Notes: generated from the letters alone by a model not told the origin. A stretch of DNA of 64,000 nt from Sphaerisporangium fuscum (GCF_018531465.1 NZ_JAHDTF010000026.1:62001-126000), one strand, 5' to 3'. Positions 9,125 to 17,530 are shown, counted from the first letter of the stretch. Numbers and translations: made by a program.

Positions 9125-9881
9125 GCAGGGCTCCAGACATGAATCCGCGCACGTAGTGGCGCTGCAGGACGAGGAAGAGGATCAGGCAGGGCACGGCCAT
9201 GACCATGACGCCCGCCTGCAACATGCCGTAGTCGATCGCGCCGAAGGTCTGCTGGGTCATGCTCACCACGGCCACCGGCAGCGTGAACTTCGCGCCGTCG
9301 TTGAGCAGGATGAGCGGCGCGAAGAAGTCGTTCCACGAGGCGAGGAAGGCGAACAGGCCGACGGTGATCAGCGCGGGCCGTACCGCGTGCAGCAGGATGC
9401 GGCCGAACGCCCTGAAGGTGCCGCACCCGTCGACCATGGCCGCCTCCTCCAGCTCCCGGGGCAGCGCCTCGAACGCGTTGCGCATCATGAACAGCGCGAA
9501 CGGCAGCTGGAACATCACGAACACCAGCGCCAGCCCGACCAGGGAGTTCTGCAGGCCGAGGTGGCCGAGCAGGACGTACAGCGGGATCAGGATCGTCGCG
9601 TACGGCACCATGAGGATCGCCAGCGTGGCCAGGAACAGCAGGTTCTTGCCGGGGAAGTCGAACCGCGCGAAGGCGTACCCGCCGAGCGCGGAGACCGCCA
9701 GCGTGCCGGCCACGGTCATCACCGACACCAGGGCGCTGTTGGTGAGGTACGTGCCGAGGCCCTCGCCGTACCTGGCTATCTCCAGGTAGTTCGACGGGTC
9801 CTCCAGCGACGCCCAGCCGCTCCAGGCCAGCGGGAACAGGAACAGCACCGCCAGCGCCGCCATCGTGGTGTAGTACCTCAC
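9117..9881 (-). CDS. Carbohydrate ABC transporter permease, MalG type
   Basis: A 254-residue inner-membrane protein with about six transmembrane helices. The EAA loop that docks the ATPase reads EEAAMVDGCGTFRAFGRI. GTG at 9881 forms a GTGA overlap with the upstream permease stop and follows AAGGAGG, so the longer in-frame upstream reading is rejected. It pairs with the MalF-type permease to form the channel of a family-1 sugar importer. No ATPase gene is in the operon. Such systems in actinomycetes usually borrow a shared MsiK-like ATPase, which is assumed here. The short N-terminus is slightly below the family's usual 270-280 residues. Confidence 0.92.
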   Translation of the reverse strand: MRYYTTMAALAVLFLFPLAWSGWASLEDPSNYLEIARYGEGLGTYLTNSALVSVMTVAGTLAVSALGGYAFARFDFPGKNLLFLATLAILMVPYATILIPLYVLLGHLGLQNSLVGLALVFVMFQLPFALFMMRNAFEALPRELEEAAMVDGCGTFRAFGRILLHAVRPALITVGLFAFLASWNDFFAPLILLNDGAKFTLPVAVVSMTQQTFGAIDYGMLQAGVMVMAVPCLILFLVLQRHYVRGFMSGALRG

Positions 9882-10804
9882 CGGTCCTCCTTGCCCAGCA
9901 CCCGCATCTGCAGCACGTTCAGCGCCACCAGCGCGACCAGCAGCACGACCGACAGCGCGGCGGCGCCGCCGAGGTCGAAGCGGAAGAACGCGTCGCGGTA
10001 GATCACCATGACCATCGAGACGGTGCTGTTGTCGGGGCCGCCGTTGGTGAAGATGAAGAACTGGTCGAACGCCAGCAGAGAGCCGGTGATGCTGAGGATG
10101 AGCATCAGCGCGAGCGTCGGGCGCAGCAGCGGCAGCGTGATCTTGGTGAAGATCTGCCACCGGTTGGCGCCGTCACTCCTGGCCGCCTCGTACAGCTCCA
10201 CGGGGATCGCCTGCAGGCCGGTGAGCAGGATCAGCATGTTGAACCCGGCGAACCGCCACAGCACCAGCCCGATCGTGGAGAACAGCGCCATGTTCGGCGT
10301 CCCGGTCCACCTCACCGGCTCGTCGGTGATGTGCAGGAACCGCAGGATCGGGTCGATGGGCCCGAACTCGTTGTTCAGCATGCCGTAGAACAGCAGTGCC
10401 GCCGCGGCGAAGCCGACCGCCCCCGGCAGGAAGAACGCCGTGCGGAAGAACGCCACCCCGGGCCTGCGCTCCTGGACCAGCAGCGCCAGCCCGAGCGCCA
10501 GGCCCGACAGCAGCACCGTGGTGATGACGGTGTACTTCAGCGTGAAGGTCACCGAGTCCAGGAACAGCGGGTTGCCGGGGATCTTGGTGAAGTTGTCCGG
10601 GGCGTTGAACCTGGCCGGCCCGAGCAGCGGCCAGTGGTTCAGCGACATCCAGATCACCAGGATGAGCGGCACGATGAACAGCACGCCGACCACCAGCGCG
10701 GTCGGCGCCGCGTACAGCCAGCCCTGCACCTTCCGGCTTCGCCACCGGGCAGGCGGCGCGGGCCGCGCCGCCTGCCCCTTGGGTCGCGTGAGCGTCAACG
10801 TCAT
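9878..10804 (-). CDS. Carbohydrate ABC transporter permease, MalF type
   Basis: A 308-residue membrane protein. A basic, Pro/Ala-rich cytoplasmic N-terminus precedes six predicted helices, the first near residues 30-53. The EAA loop reads YEAARSDGANRWQIFTKI. The ATG forms an ATGA overlap with the upstream binding-protein gene, and the 3' end overlaps the next permease by 4 bp, so the transporter genes are translationally coupled. It imports an oligosaccharide delivered by the lipoprotein encoded upstream. The genomic link with GH127 suggests an arabinose-containing substrate. Confidence 0.93.
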   Translation of the reverse strand: MTLTLTRPKGQAARPAPPARWRSRKVQGWLYAAPTALVVGVLFIVPLILVIWMSLNHWPLLGPARFNAPDNFTKIPGNPLFLDSVTFTLKYTVITTVLLSGLALGLALLVQERRPGVAFFRTAFFLPGAVGFAAAALLFYGMLNNEFGPIDPILRFLHITDEPVRWTGTPNMALFSTIGLVLWRFAGFNMLILLTGLQAIPVELYEAARSDGANRWQIFTKITLPLLRPTLALMLILSITGSLLAFDQFFIFTNGGPDNSTVSMVMVIYRDAFFRFDLGGAAALSVVLLVALVALNVLQMRVLGKEDR

Positions 10805-12072
10805 TGCTGCAGCGACTTCGTGATCTCGGCGTTGAGCTGGGGCACCTTGCCCGCGTCCCCGAACACCGCCTCACGGGCCAGGCGCAGGAACGGCCCCTGC
10901 GGGTCGTTGAACGTCTGGCCGAACCGCAGCGCGTACGGGGTGCGCCCCTTGGCCACCAGCGAGTTGATCAGTACCACGCGGGGGTCCTCCGAGGAGTACT
11001 TGTTGCTCGCGAGGTCGGTGCGCGCGAGCACGTCCTTGTTCTTGGCCATGACCTCGACCTGCGCCTCGTCGGAGACGGTCCAGGACAGGAAGTCCCAGGC
11101 GGCGTCGGCGTTCTTGGTGGTCGCCGAGATGCCGATGGAGTCGCCGCCGACGAAGGTCGACTCGCCACCGTCCGGGCCGGCGATCGGGGTGACGCCGATC
11201 TTCATGTCCTTGGGCATGAGGCCGAGCGTGGTGGACGGCATGGGCATCACGCCGATCTCACCCTTGGGGAAGAAGCCGGTCCAGGTCGGGCCCTGCTCCT
11301 CCTTGCTGCTCGGCCCGGCGACCCCGTCGGCGTACAGGTCGTGGTAGATCTTGAACACCGAGGTCATGGCGGGCTGGTCGTTCAGCGACGTCGTGCCCTC
11401 GGCGTTCATCACGTCCCCACCGGCGGCCCAGACCGCGGGCCAGAAGGTGAAGACGTAGCAGCCGCCGCAGTTGCCGCCGAAGAAGGTGCCGTGCACCTTG
11501 CCGTCCTTGCCGAGCTTCTGCTGCACGGCGGTGGCCTGCTCGGCGAACTCCTTCAGGCTCGTCGGCCCCTTCTCCGGGTCGAGCCCCGCCTTGGCGTACA
11601 GGTCCTTGTTCCAGAACCACACCGACAGGTCGAGCGTGTGCGGAAGGGTGTACATCCGCCCGTCGAGCGTCCCCAGCTTCATGTGCGAGGGCGCCAGCTT
11701 GTCCTTGTACGGCAGGGCGTTGATCCGATCGGTCAGGTCGAGGAACAGGCCCTGCGAGGTGTAGTTCGGTACGAAGATCACATCGGCCGCGAAGACGTCG
11801 GGCAGCTGCTTGGCGCCGGCCGCCGCCGCGATGCGCGGCTGGTAGTTGTCAGTGGGTACGACGGTGAGCTTGACCTGGTTCTTGTGGCTCTTGTTGTAGG
11901 CGGCGACCAGGCGCTCGCTCTGCGCCTGCGTCGCGGCGCGCGTCCACATCGTGATCGTCACGCCCTCGGCGGAGGACTTCGCCGCCTCCTGGCCGCCTCC
12001 ACCGCAGGCCGCCAGCATAGTGAGCGTTAACAATCCGACCAGCGCCACACCGGCGCGCATACGAGGCCTCAT
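10801..12072 (-). CDS. Sugar-binding lipoprotein of ABC importer (SBP family 1)
   Basis: A 423-residue protein. The ATG at 12072 has a strong GGAGGAGAGGG site and replaces an upstream in-frame start. The signal peptide ends in a lipobox (LAAC, about residues 21-24), so the mature protein is anchored outside the membrane. The body has the family-1 extracellular binding-protein fold, with the start of the first lobe reading VTITMWTRAATQAQSERL. A CGGC cysteine cluster near residue 205 is unusual. As first gene of the five-gene operon, it follows a promoter overlapped by a LacI-type operator. The ligand is probably an oligosaccharide, judged from the neighbouring GH127. Confidence 0.93.
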   Translation of the reverse strand: MRPRMRAGVALVGLLTLTMLAACGGGGQEAAKSSAEGVTITMWTRAATQAQSERLVAAYNKSHKNQVKLTVVPTDNYQPRIAAAAGAKQLPDVFAADVIFVPNYTSQGLFLDLTDRINALPYKDKLAPSHMKLGTLDGRMYTLPHTLDLSVWFWNKDLYAKAGLDPEKGPTSLKEFAEQATAVQQKLGKDGKVHGTFFGGNCGGCYVFTFWPAVWAAGGDVMNAEGTTSLNDQPAMTSVFKIYHDLYADGVAGPSSKEEQGPTWTGFFPKGEIGVMPMPSTTLGLMPKDMKIGVTPIAGPDGGESTFVGGDSIGISATTKNADAAWDFLSWTVSDEAQVEVMAKNKDVLARTDLASNKYSSEDPRVVLINSLVAKGRTPYALRFGQTFNDPQGPFLRLAREAVFGDAGKVPQLNAEITKSLQQ

Positions 12073-12121
12073 GCCCTCTCCTCCCGGCATCCCCCCGCGA
12101 CGCACGAAAATGAACTAAAAG

Positions 12122-12159
12122 GTTTTCGGAAACGTAAGAGAAACATGCGGGCGTGTCAA
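12122..12159 (-). promoter_or_regulatory. Promoter of the sugar operon with LacI-type operator
   Basis: On the minus strand TTGACA (12159-12154) is separated by 17 bp from TACGTT (12136-12131). GTTTTCGGAAAC (12122-12133) is a near-palindrome with the CG centre typical of LacI-family operators and overlaps the -10 and transcription start. Binding would block the sugar operon. Confidence 0.75.
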
Positions 12160-12163
12160 CGGC

Positions 12164-12192
12164 TTGTCTTGGCTGCGGCTACTGGCTATCGT
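12164..12192 (+). promoter_or_regulatory. Candidate lacI-type gene promoter
   Basis: TTGTCT (12164-12169), a 17-bp spacer and TATCGT (12187-12192) lie about 54 bp before the regulator start. This promoter diverges from the sugar operon promoter; the operator sits about 30 bp upstream of its -35. Confidence 0.5.
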
Positions 12193-12245
12193 CTGCCCAG
12201 CAGTTCCGCCATGACCTCGCGCCGGAAGGAAAAGGGTTTCGTTCT

Positions 12246-13268
12246 ATGGCCGGCAGGCGATCGCGTGCGGTGACCATCAGTGACGTGGCCTCCCTGGCCG
12301 GGGTCTCGATCGCCACCGCGTCCAAGGCGCTCAACGGGCGCGAGAACGTCCGGGAGGAGACCCGGCAAAGGGTGATCGAAGCGGCCGAGGAGCTGCGCTT
12401 CCAGCCCAACGCCCTGGCCAAGGGCCTGCTGTCGGGGCAGACCCGCACGGTCGGGCTGCTCACCAGCGACAGCGTCGGCAGGTTCGGGATCCCCGTCCTC
12501 CTCGGCGCCGAGGACGCCTTCGGCGCGGGGGAGATGGCGCTGCTGCTGTGCGACGCCCGGGGCGACGCCATCCGCGAGCAGCACTACATCCGCACCCTGC
12601 TGTCACGCCGCGTCGACGGGCTCATCGTGGTCGGCGAGAGCACCAACCCCCGTCCGTCCATCAGCCGCGACCTGCCCGTGCCGGTCGTCTACGCCTACGG
12701 GCCCTCCGACGACCCCGACGACGTGTCCTTCGTGCCCGACGACACCGGGGGAGCGAAGCTGGCCGTCCGGCACCTGCTGGCGATGGGCCGCCGGCGCATC
12801 GCCCACATCACCGGGCCCATGCACTACAAGGCCGCCACCGACAGGGCCGAAGGCTTACGGATCGCCCTTTCGGAGGCAGGCGTCCCCCAGGTCGGGGAGA
12901 CGTTGTACGGCGCCTGGTCCCAGCGATGGGGACGGCACGCCGCCGAGGTGCTCCTGGCGGCCGAGCCCGAGGTCGACGCGGTGTTCTGCGGCAGCGACCA
13001 GATCGCGGCCGGCTTCATCGAGACGGCCCGCGAGCGGGGCCTGCGGGTGCCGGGCGACGTCGCCGTGGTCGGCTACGACAACTGGGAGGTCCTGTCCGCG
13101 GAGACCCGGCCCGCGCTCACCACCGTCGACCCCGACCTCGAACGACTCGGCAACACCGCCGCCCAGCACCTGTTCGCCGCCATCGACGGCAGGGCCACGC
13201 CCGGCATCCACACGATGCCCTGCCGCCTGGTCGTCCGCGACTCCACCGCCCCGCGCGGCGCCTCCTGA
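12246..13268 (+). CDS. LacI-family transcriptional regulator
   Basis: A 340-residue protein. The ATG at 12246 (MAGRRSRAVTISDVA) places the helix-turn-helix at the usual position; earlier in-frame starts add an unrelated extension. The HTH reads VTISDVASLAGVSIATASKAL, followed by the hinge helix with NALAKGL. The rest is a periplasmic-binding-protein-like sensor domain (VGLLTSDSVGRFG through VAVVGYDNWEVL). It is divergent from the sugar operon, with an operator between them, so it probably represses the transporter and glycosidases until a sugar such as an arabinoside binds. It is followed by a long inverted repeat. Confidence 0.93.
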   Translation: MAGRRSRAVTISDVASLAGVSIATASKALNGRENVREETRQRVIEAAEELRFQPNALAKGLLSGQTRTVGLLTSDSVGRFGIPVLLGAEDAFGAGEMALLLCDARGDAIREQHYIRTLLSRRVDGLIVVGESTNPRPSISRDLPVPVVYAYGPSDDPDDVSFVPDDTGGAKLAVRHLLAMGRRRIAHITGPMHYKAATDRAEGLRIALSEAGVPQVGETLYGAWSQRWGRHAAEVLLAAEPEVDAVFCGSDQIAAGFIETARERGLRVPGDVAVVGYDNWEVLSAETRPALTTVDPDLERLGNTAAQHLFAAIDGRATPGIHTMPCRLVVRDSTAPRGAS

Positions 13269-13272
13269 ACTC

Positions 13273-13323
13273 CACCCGGTCGTCCGACTTTCCGCAGCCT
13301 CTCCTGGCCCGGACGACCGGGTG
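13273..13323. terminator. 14-bp perfect inverted repeat between convergent genes
   Basis: CACCCGGTCGTCCG (13273-13286) pairs with its exact complement (13310-13323) around 23 nt. It starts 5 bp after the LacI gene stop and ends about 50 bp before the end of the opposing gene. It is a probable bidirectional terminator, though the loop is long. Confidence 0.6.
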
Positions 13324-13374
13324 GCCCTCCGGGACTGTGTTCTCCGGGCGCCCTTCACGCCCGGCGTCACGCGG

Positions 13375-14358
13375 CTACAACCGGCGCAGCGCCTCCATGG
13401 CGTCCCTTTCGACCCGCGAAAGATCGCGGAGGATGGCGCCGGCCTGTTCGAGGTGCCCGGCGTCGCCGCTCTCCCCGGCCTTCGCGATCAGCGCGGACAC
13501 CTCCGTCCACAGGACGGCGGCCTCGGCGTACAGCTGGTGACCGGCGCGGAGGCCGCCGCCCTCGATCAGCCCGGTGCATTCCTCGAGGAAGTCGCGATAG
13601 AGGGCACGGAACAGGGCGCCGCCGGTGCCGCCCTTCTCCATCAGCAGGGCGGCCTGCGGCAGGTCCCGCCGCGGGTCCTCCACGCGTCGCAGCCAACCGG
13701 GCACCTGCTTGCCGGCCTTCTCGATGCCGCGGTGGCCCAGGTTCGCGATGGGAGCGGCGAGGAAGGCACCGGCACAGTCTCTGATGGCAGGGATGATCTG
13801 GTCCTGCCAGGAGACCGGGTGACCCGGCAGCGTGATGGTGAAGGAACGGTGCCTGGCGGTCATCGGGCCGCGTTCGGCCCGCGCCATGGCGAGGCTCGCC
13901 CGGCCGGCGCGCACCGCCCCTCCCTGCTGGTCGGTGTCCACGAGGTGGACCTCGTGCTCGTCGTAGCCGTACATCGCGACGACATGGCCGCCGAAGTGCA
14001 CCTTCGAGCGGAAGTAGTCCAGGTGGTAGCAGTCGAGCTGGAGGCCGACCGGCCGACCGGCGTCGATGGGGGCGGCCACGTTCTCCCACGCCTTGCGCGC
14101 CGAGGCGGTCTCCTCCGCCGTCAACGTCAGCTCCAGCCTGGCGGCCAGGTTCCTGGTGAGCTCGAAAGGCTTGACGCGGCCTCCGAGAAAGGGGAACGGC
14201 ATGCCCTTGCTGTCCCAGTAGACGAAGGACAGGCCCGAGCCCAGCCCGAACAGCATGGGCTCGGACAGATCAAGCCCCTCATGCCGCAGCAGCACCCCCA
14301 GCGCCGTCGTCTCGCAGTGCTGCATACCGCGGGCCTCGATGCCCTTCACGATGGTCAT
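13375..14358 (-). CDS. BtrH-N / DUF4872 domain protein
   Basis: A 327-residue protein with a GAGGAGAGT ribosome-binding site. The N-terminus (residues 8-25, EARGMQHCETTALGVLLR) fits the BtrH N-terminal domain, with cysteine 14 as candidate nucleophile. A later segment (about 115-135) has FGGHVVAMYGYDEHEVHL, as in C39-like papain folds. The C-terminal part resembles DUF4872. BtrH transfers an acyl group from a carrier protein in butirosin synthesis, and many actinobacterial relatives lie beside specialised-metabolite genes. Here there is no carrier protein or synthase nearby, so the substrate is unknown. It is probably cytoplasmic, with no signal peptide. Confidence 0.7.
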   Translation of the reverse strand: MTIVKGIEARGMQHCETTALGVLLRHEGLDLSEPMLFGLGSGLSFVYWDSKGMPFPFLGGRVKPFELTRNLAARLELTLTAEETASARKAWENVAAPIDAGRPVGLQLDCYHLDYFRSKVHFGGHVVAMYGYDEHEVHLVDTDQQGGAVRAGRASLAMARAERGPMTARHRSFTITLPGHPVSWQDQIIPAIRDCAGAFLAAPIANLGHRGIEKAGKQVPGWLRRVEDPRRDLPQAALLMEKGGTGGALFRALYRDFLEECTGLIEGGGLRAGHQLYAEAAVLWTEVSALIAKAGESGDAGHLEQAGAILRDLSRVERDAMEALRRL

Positions 14359-14427
14359 GCGTCACTCTCCTCATGCCGCCGCGGCCCCCATCCCTGACCA
14401 TTGGAAACCGCTGGGAGGAGCATGAAG

Positions 14428-14444
14428 TCTCCCACAGCGGGAGA
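14428..14444. repeat. Short inverted repeat upstream of the BtrH-like gene
   Basis: TCTCCC-ACAGC-GGGAGA lies in the 126-bp gap between the ATPase stop and the BtrH-like start. It may be a weak terminator of the upstream gene or an operator for the downstream one; nothing in the sequence decides. Confidence 0.35.
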
Positions 14445-14484
14445 GTCCAACCCCCGCCGTCGCGAGGGACCGGCCGGGCCCTCC

Positions 14485-15297
14485 TTACACCCGCACCTCG
14501 AACCACACCGTGCGACGTCCGCCGTCCTGTCCCCATCCCCACGCCGAGGACAGCTCCCGGACCAGCCACAGACCCCGGCCGCCCTCACTGAGCGGGTCCA
14601 CCTGTGCCGGAATCCGCGGGATGCCGCCGGTGGACCCCTCGTCCGTCACCTCGACCCGCACCGTCTCGCCGTCGTCGTACACCCGCAGCGTCACCACGCC
14701 GCCCGGCCTGCGTCCGGACTCCGAATGGCTGACGGCGTTCGCGAAGATCTCTCCGGTGAGCAGTTCGACGTCGTCCGTATTCCGGTGACCAGTGGACAGC
14801 AGCAGGCCGCGCGCATATGTCCGCGCGATCGTGACCGAACCGAGCCTGCCGAGAAGATCGACCTCGCCGAGCAGCTCCATGGTCCTCGAGTTCTCAGCGG
14901 CCGATCCCGAGCCCTCTGCCCGGTCCGGAGCCTCGTCCTTCCGGCATGGGGTGCTGTGGTCCGGGGTGAGCTCACCGCTGTCCAAGGAGCGGCCAGGACC
15001 AAGGGAGGCCGCGATCAGTCCGGCGACCTCCGTCGCGTCGCCGCGCCCGGACAGATCCTCCCTGCCCGCGATCTCATAGCGCCGTCTCCTGGAGATGGTG
15101 ACGCTCGCGGCTACACGGGCATCCAGGAACAGGATCAGCTCAGGCCGACGCCATTCGAGTCGCCGATAAGACTTATCCAGCTTGAGCGCGACGTTCCGGC
15201 AGAGCAATGAGGAGATGTTCTGCGCTTTTAGGGATGATTTGAGCAGGATTAAGAGTGCTTCGTGCTCTCGTGCTCGGCTTTCAGTGAGGTTCCGCAT
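14485..15297 (-). CDS. RsbW-like ATP-binding protein (HATPase_c_2)
   Basis: A 270-residue protein. The C-terminal 130 residues form a GHKL ATPase of anti-sigma-factor type: the N-box is ELLTGEIFANAVSHS (near 180) and the G1/G2 boxes are VTDEGSTGG and GGRGLWLVREL. The N-terminal half holds a basic beta-rich segment (VAASVTISRRRRYEI) and a low-complexity linker, longer than RsbW itself. In Streptomyces, ATPases of this kind cluster with WhiJ/Scr1-type XRE proteins and DUF397 proteins (the abaA/whiJ-type sets that affect development and antibiotic timing). Here the XRE and DUF397 genes are divergent from it, fitting that arrangement. The partner sigma or XRE protein is not known. Confidence 0.8.
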   Translation of the reverse strand: MRNLTESRAREHEALLILLKSSLKAQNISSLLCRNVALKLDKSYRRLEWRRPELILFLDARVAASVTISRRRRYEIAGREDLSGRGDATEVAGLIAASLGPGRSLDSGELTPDHSTPCRKDEAPDRAEGSGSAAENSRTMELLGEVDLLGRLGSVTIARTYARGLLLSTGHRNTDDVELLTGEIFANAVSHSESGRRPGGVVTLRVYDDGETVRVEVTDEGSTGGIPRIPAQVDPLSEGGRGLWLVRELSSAWGWGQDGGRRTVWFEVRV

Positions 15298-15417
15298 GGC
15301 TCGACGATCCCGCGAACGCTGTCGGTTTCCTGGGCGAAACGCACGTCAAGAGATGCCCATCCATGAGACTCTGATCTCACCAGAATTCGTCACGGCATAG
15401 TTGGATTGGCGTGCGGT

Positions 15418-16218
15418 ATGGAAAAGCTCGATGTGGTGGCCAAGTTCGGTGCCGAGCTTCGGCATCACCGGCGGAGGTCGGGGCTCTCGCAGGACGCTCT
15501 CGCAGCCAGGCTCAAGGTCAGCCAGGGGCAGATCTCCAAGCTGGAACTCGGCCTGCGAAAGCCGCCGTTCGACCTGTGCGGAGCGCTCGACAACGCGCTC
15601 GGCCTTCCAGGGCACTTCATAACGCTGTACGACCGATGGTTTGAAACGCGACGAAAAGCGGACGAGTGGTTCCTGTCGTATCTGGATCTGGAACTAAAAG
15701 CATCCGTTATTCGGCAATACGATCTCGCCGTAGTCCCTGGCCTGTTTCAGACAGAGGCGTACGCGCGATACGTGATCGGCCGGGGGATCATTCCGCCCAA
15801 CGAGGTCGACGATCGCGTCAGGACGAGGATGGCACGGCGTGTCATTCTCGAACGAGACGAACCGCCCGCTCTGTACTTCCTGTTCGACGAGGGGGTTCTC
15901 CATCGGCCGATCGGAGGGGCGGTCGTGATGCGGGAGCAGATGGAGTACCTGTTGGAGGTCGGTCGGCATACGCCGGTGTCCCTGCAGGTCGTCCCCTACG
16001 GAGCGGGGACGACCACAGGGCTCACGAGTGGTTTCGCCATCGCCGACGTGTCCGACGGAACGTACGTGTCGATCGAGGCCGCCGGATCGAGCACGGTGAG
16101 CAGCGATCCTCAATTGATCGCCCAGTCCATCGCGCGGTATGAAAAGCTCCGGTCGGAAGCGTTGAACCGCGCTCAGTCCGCGCGCTTGATCGAAGAGAGC
16201 ATGGAGCGATGGAGCTGA
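15418..16218 (+). CDS. XRE-family regulator with DUF5753 (Scr1/WhiJ type)
   Basis: A 266-residue protein from ATG 15418; a TTG four codons upstream is possible, and neither has a strong ribosome-binding site. The HTH_31-type helix-turn-helix lies at about residues 7-60 (LRHHRRRSGLSQDALAARL, then VSQGQISKLELGLR). A DUF5753 domain follows from about 85 (AVVPGLFQTEAYARYVI). Such proteins act with a small DUF397 protein encoded directly downstream, here overlapping by 10 bp. Known relatives repress development or antibiotic genes until the partner relieves them. The divergent ATPase completes the usual set. Confidence 0.9.
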   Translation: MEKLDVVAKFGAELRHHRRRSGLSQDALAARLKVSQGQISKLELGLRKPPFDLCGALDNALGLPGHFITLYDRWFETRRKADEWFLSYLDLELKASVIRQYDLAVVPGLFQTEAYARYVIGRGIIPPNEVDDRVRTRMARRVILERDEPPALYFLFDEGVLHRPIGGAVVMREQMEYLLEVGRHTPVSLQVVPYGAGTTTGLTSGFAIADVSDGTYVSIEAAGSSTVSSDPQLIAQSIARYEKLRSEALNRAQSARLIEESMERWS

Positions 16219-16388
16219 AGTTCCGTAAGTCGTCCTACTCCGGTGAAGGTGGCAACTGCGTCGAGGTCGCGAGCCTGCCCGGGGTCGCCCTGGTTCGTGA
16301 CAGCAAGGACCCCGAGGGCCCCGTGCTGGCGATCCCCGCCGAGGAGTTCGCCGCCTTCGTACGCTGCCTCAGGGGCGCCACGCGCTGA
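16209..16388 (+). CDS. DUF397 small partner protein
   Basis: A 59-residue protein overlapping the regulator's 3' end by 10 bp, which implies translational coupling. The signature is clear: KFRKSSYSGEGGNCVEVA at residues 4-21 and VLVRDSKDP-like text (VALVRDSKDPEGP) at about 27-39, ending in the helix EEFAAFVRCLRG. DUF397 proteins bind and control the adjacent DUF5753 regulator. The last 20 bp overlap the end of the convergent MFS gene. Confidence 0.92.
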   Translation: MELKFRKSSYSGEGGNCVEVASLPGVALVRDSKDPEGPVLAIPAEEFAAFVRCLRGATR

Positions 16389-17514
16389 GGGCGAGGAGGA
16401 GCGCGGCCGCGACCAGGGCGCCGCTGGTCCAGACGGGGCCCAGTTCGGCCAGGCCGGTGCCCAACGTGGTGGCGGCGATGGCGGGGCCGGCGGTGGCCCC
16501 GACGTTGAGGGCGGCGGTGGCGTAGGAACCCGCCATGGTCGGCGCTCCCGCCGCCTCGTACAGCACCCGTGCGATCAGCGTGCTGCCCAGGCCGAAGGAG
16601 AGCGCACCCTGGGTGAACGCGAGGATCAGCAGGGCGATCGGGTGGAACGCGGTGAGCGCGAGAGCGACCCAGCCGGCCAGCAGCAACGGCCCGCCGGCCG
16701 CGACGACGACACCGGGCCGCCGGTCGGACAACCGCCCGGCGACGGTGACGCCCACGAAGGACCCGAGGCCGAACAGCACCAGCACGACGGGGACCCACAG
16801 CGGATCCAGCCCGGCGACGTCGGTGACGACCGGAGCGAGGAAGGTGAAGGTCCCGAACGTCGCGGCGTTCACCAGCGCGCCCAGCAGCAGGACCAGGACC
16901 AGTCGCGGACGCCGCAGCTGGGCGAGCTCCCGGCGCAGGTCCGGGCCTTCCGGCTCGCCCGGCCGTCCCGTACGCGTGGGAATGCCACGCAGCACGCCGA
17001 GCGCGGAAGGAAGGCACAGCAACGCCATCGCCCAGAAGGTGGCGCGCCAGTCGAGCAGGGCCGCCAGCAGCGCACCACCGGGGACCCCCGCGATGGTGGC
17101 GACCGTGGTGCCCGCCAGCAGGACGGCCAGCGCCCGCCCCTTCCGGTCGGACGGGACCAGCTCGGCGGCCGCGGTGAGCCCGACCGCCAGGAAACCGGCA
17201 TAGGCGAGCGCCGCGACGACGCGGGTGGCGAGCAGGACCGTGAAGCCGCCGGTGCAGGCGCCGACGACGTGCGCGGCCAGGAACAGGCCGAGGAAGCCCA
17301 GCAGGCTCGATCGCCGCGGCCACCGGCGCGCGAGTGCCGCCATGAACGGGGCGCCCACCACCATGCCGACGGCGAAGGCCGAGGTGAGCAGTCCCGCCGT
17401 CGCGACCGGGACGCCGATGTCGGCGGCGATGTCCGGCAGCAGGCCGGCGAGCATGAATTCCGACGTGCCCATGGCGAAGAGCGCCACGGCGAGCAGATAG
17501 AGAGGCAGAGGCAT
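16369..17514 (-). CDS. MFS drug exporter, Cmx/CmlR chloramphenicol-efflux type
   Basis: A 381-residue, 12-helix major facilitator. The N-terminus (LLAVALFAMGTSEFMLAGLL) closely fits the Cmx/CmrA chloramphenicol exporters of actinomycetes. Motif A appears as GAPFMAALARRWPRR between helices 2 and 3, and the helix-5 antiporter motif C region includes TIAGVPGG. It would expel chloramphenicol or another small drug using the proton gradient. It is monocistronic and convergent with the DUF397 gene, overlapping by 20 bp. A palindrome and an imperfect hairpin lie in its leader. Substrate specificity cannot be assigned from sequence alone. Confidence 0.85.
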   Translation of the reverse strand: MPLPLYLLAVALFAMGTSEFMLAGLLPDIAADIGVPVATAGLLTSAFAVGMVVGAPFMAALARRWPRRSSLLGFLGLFLAAHVVGACTGGFTVLLATRVVAALAYAGFLAVGLTAAAELVPSDRKGRALAVLLAGTTVATIAGVPGGALLAALLDWRATFWAMALLCLPSALGVLRGIPTRTGRPGEPEGPDLRRELAQLRRPRLVLVLLLGALVNAATFGTFTFLAPVVTDVAGLDPLWVPVVLVLFGLGSFVGVTVAGRLSDRRPGVVVAAGGPLLLAGWVALALTAFHPIALLILAFTQGALSFGLGSTLIARVLYEAAGAPTMAGSYATAALNVGATAGPAIAATTLGTGLAELGPVWTSGALVAAALLLALSAWRP

Positions 17515-17530
17515 CGAGGACTCCGAGGTG

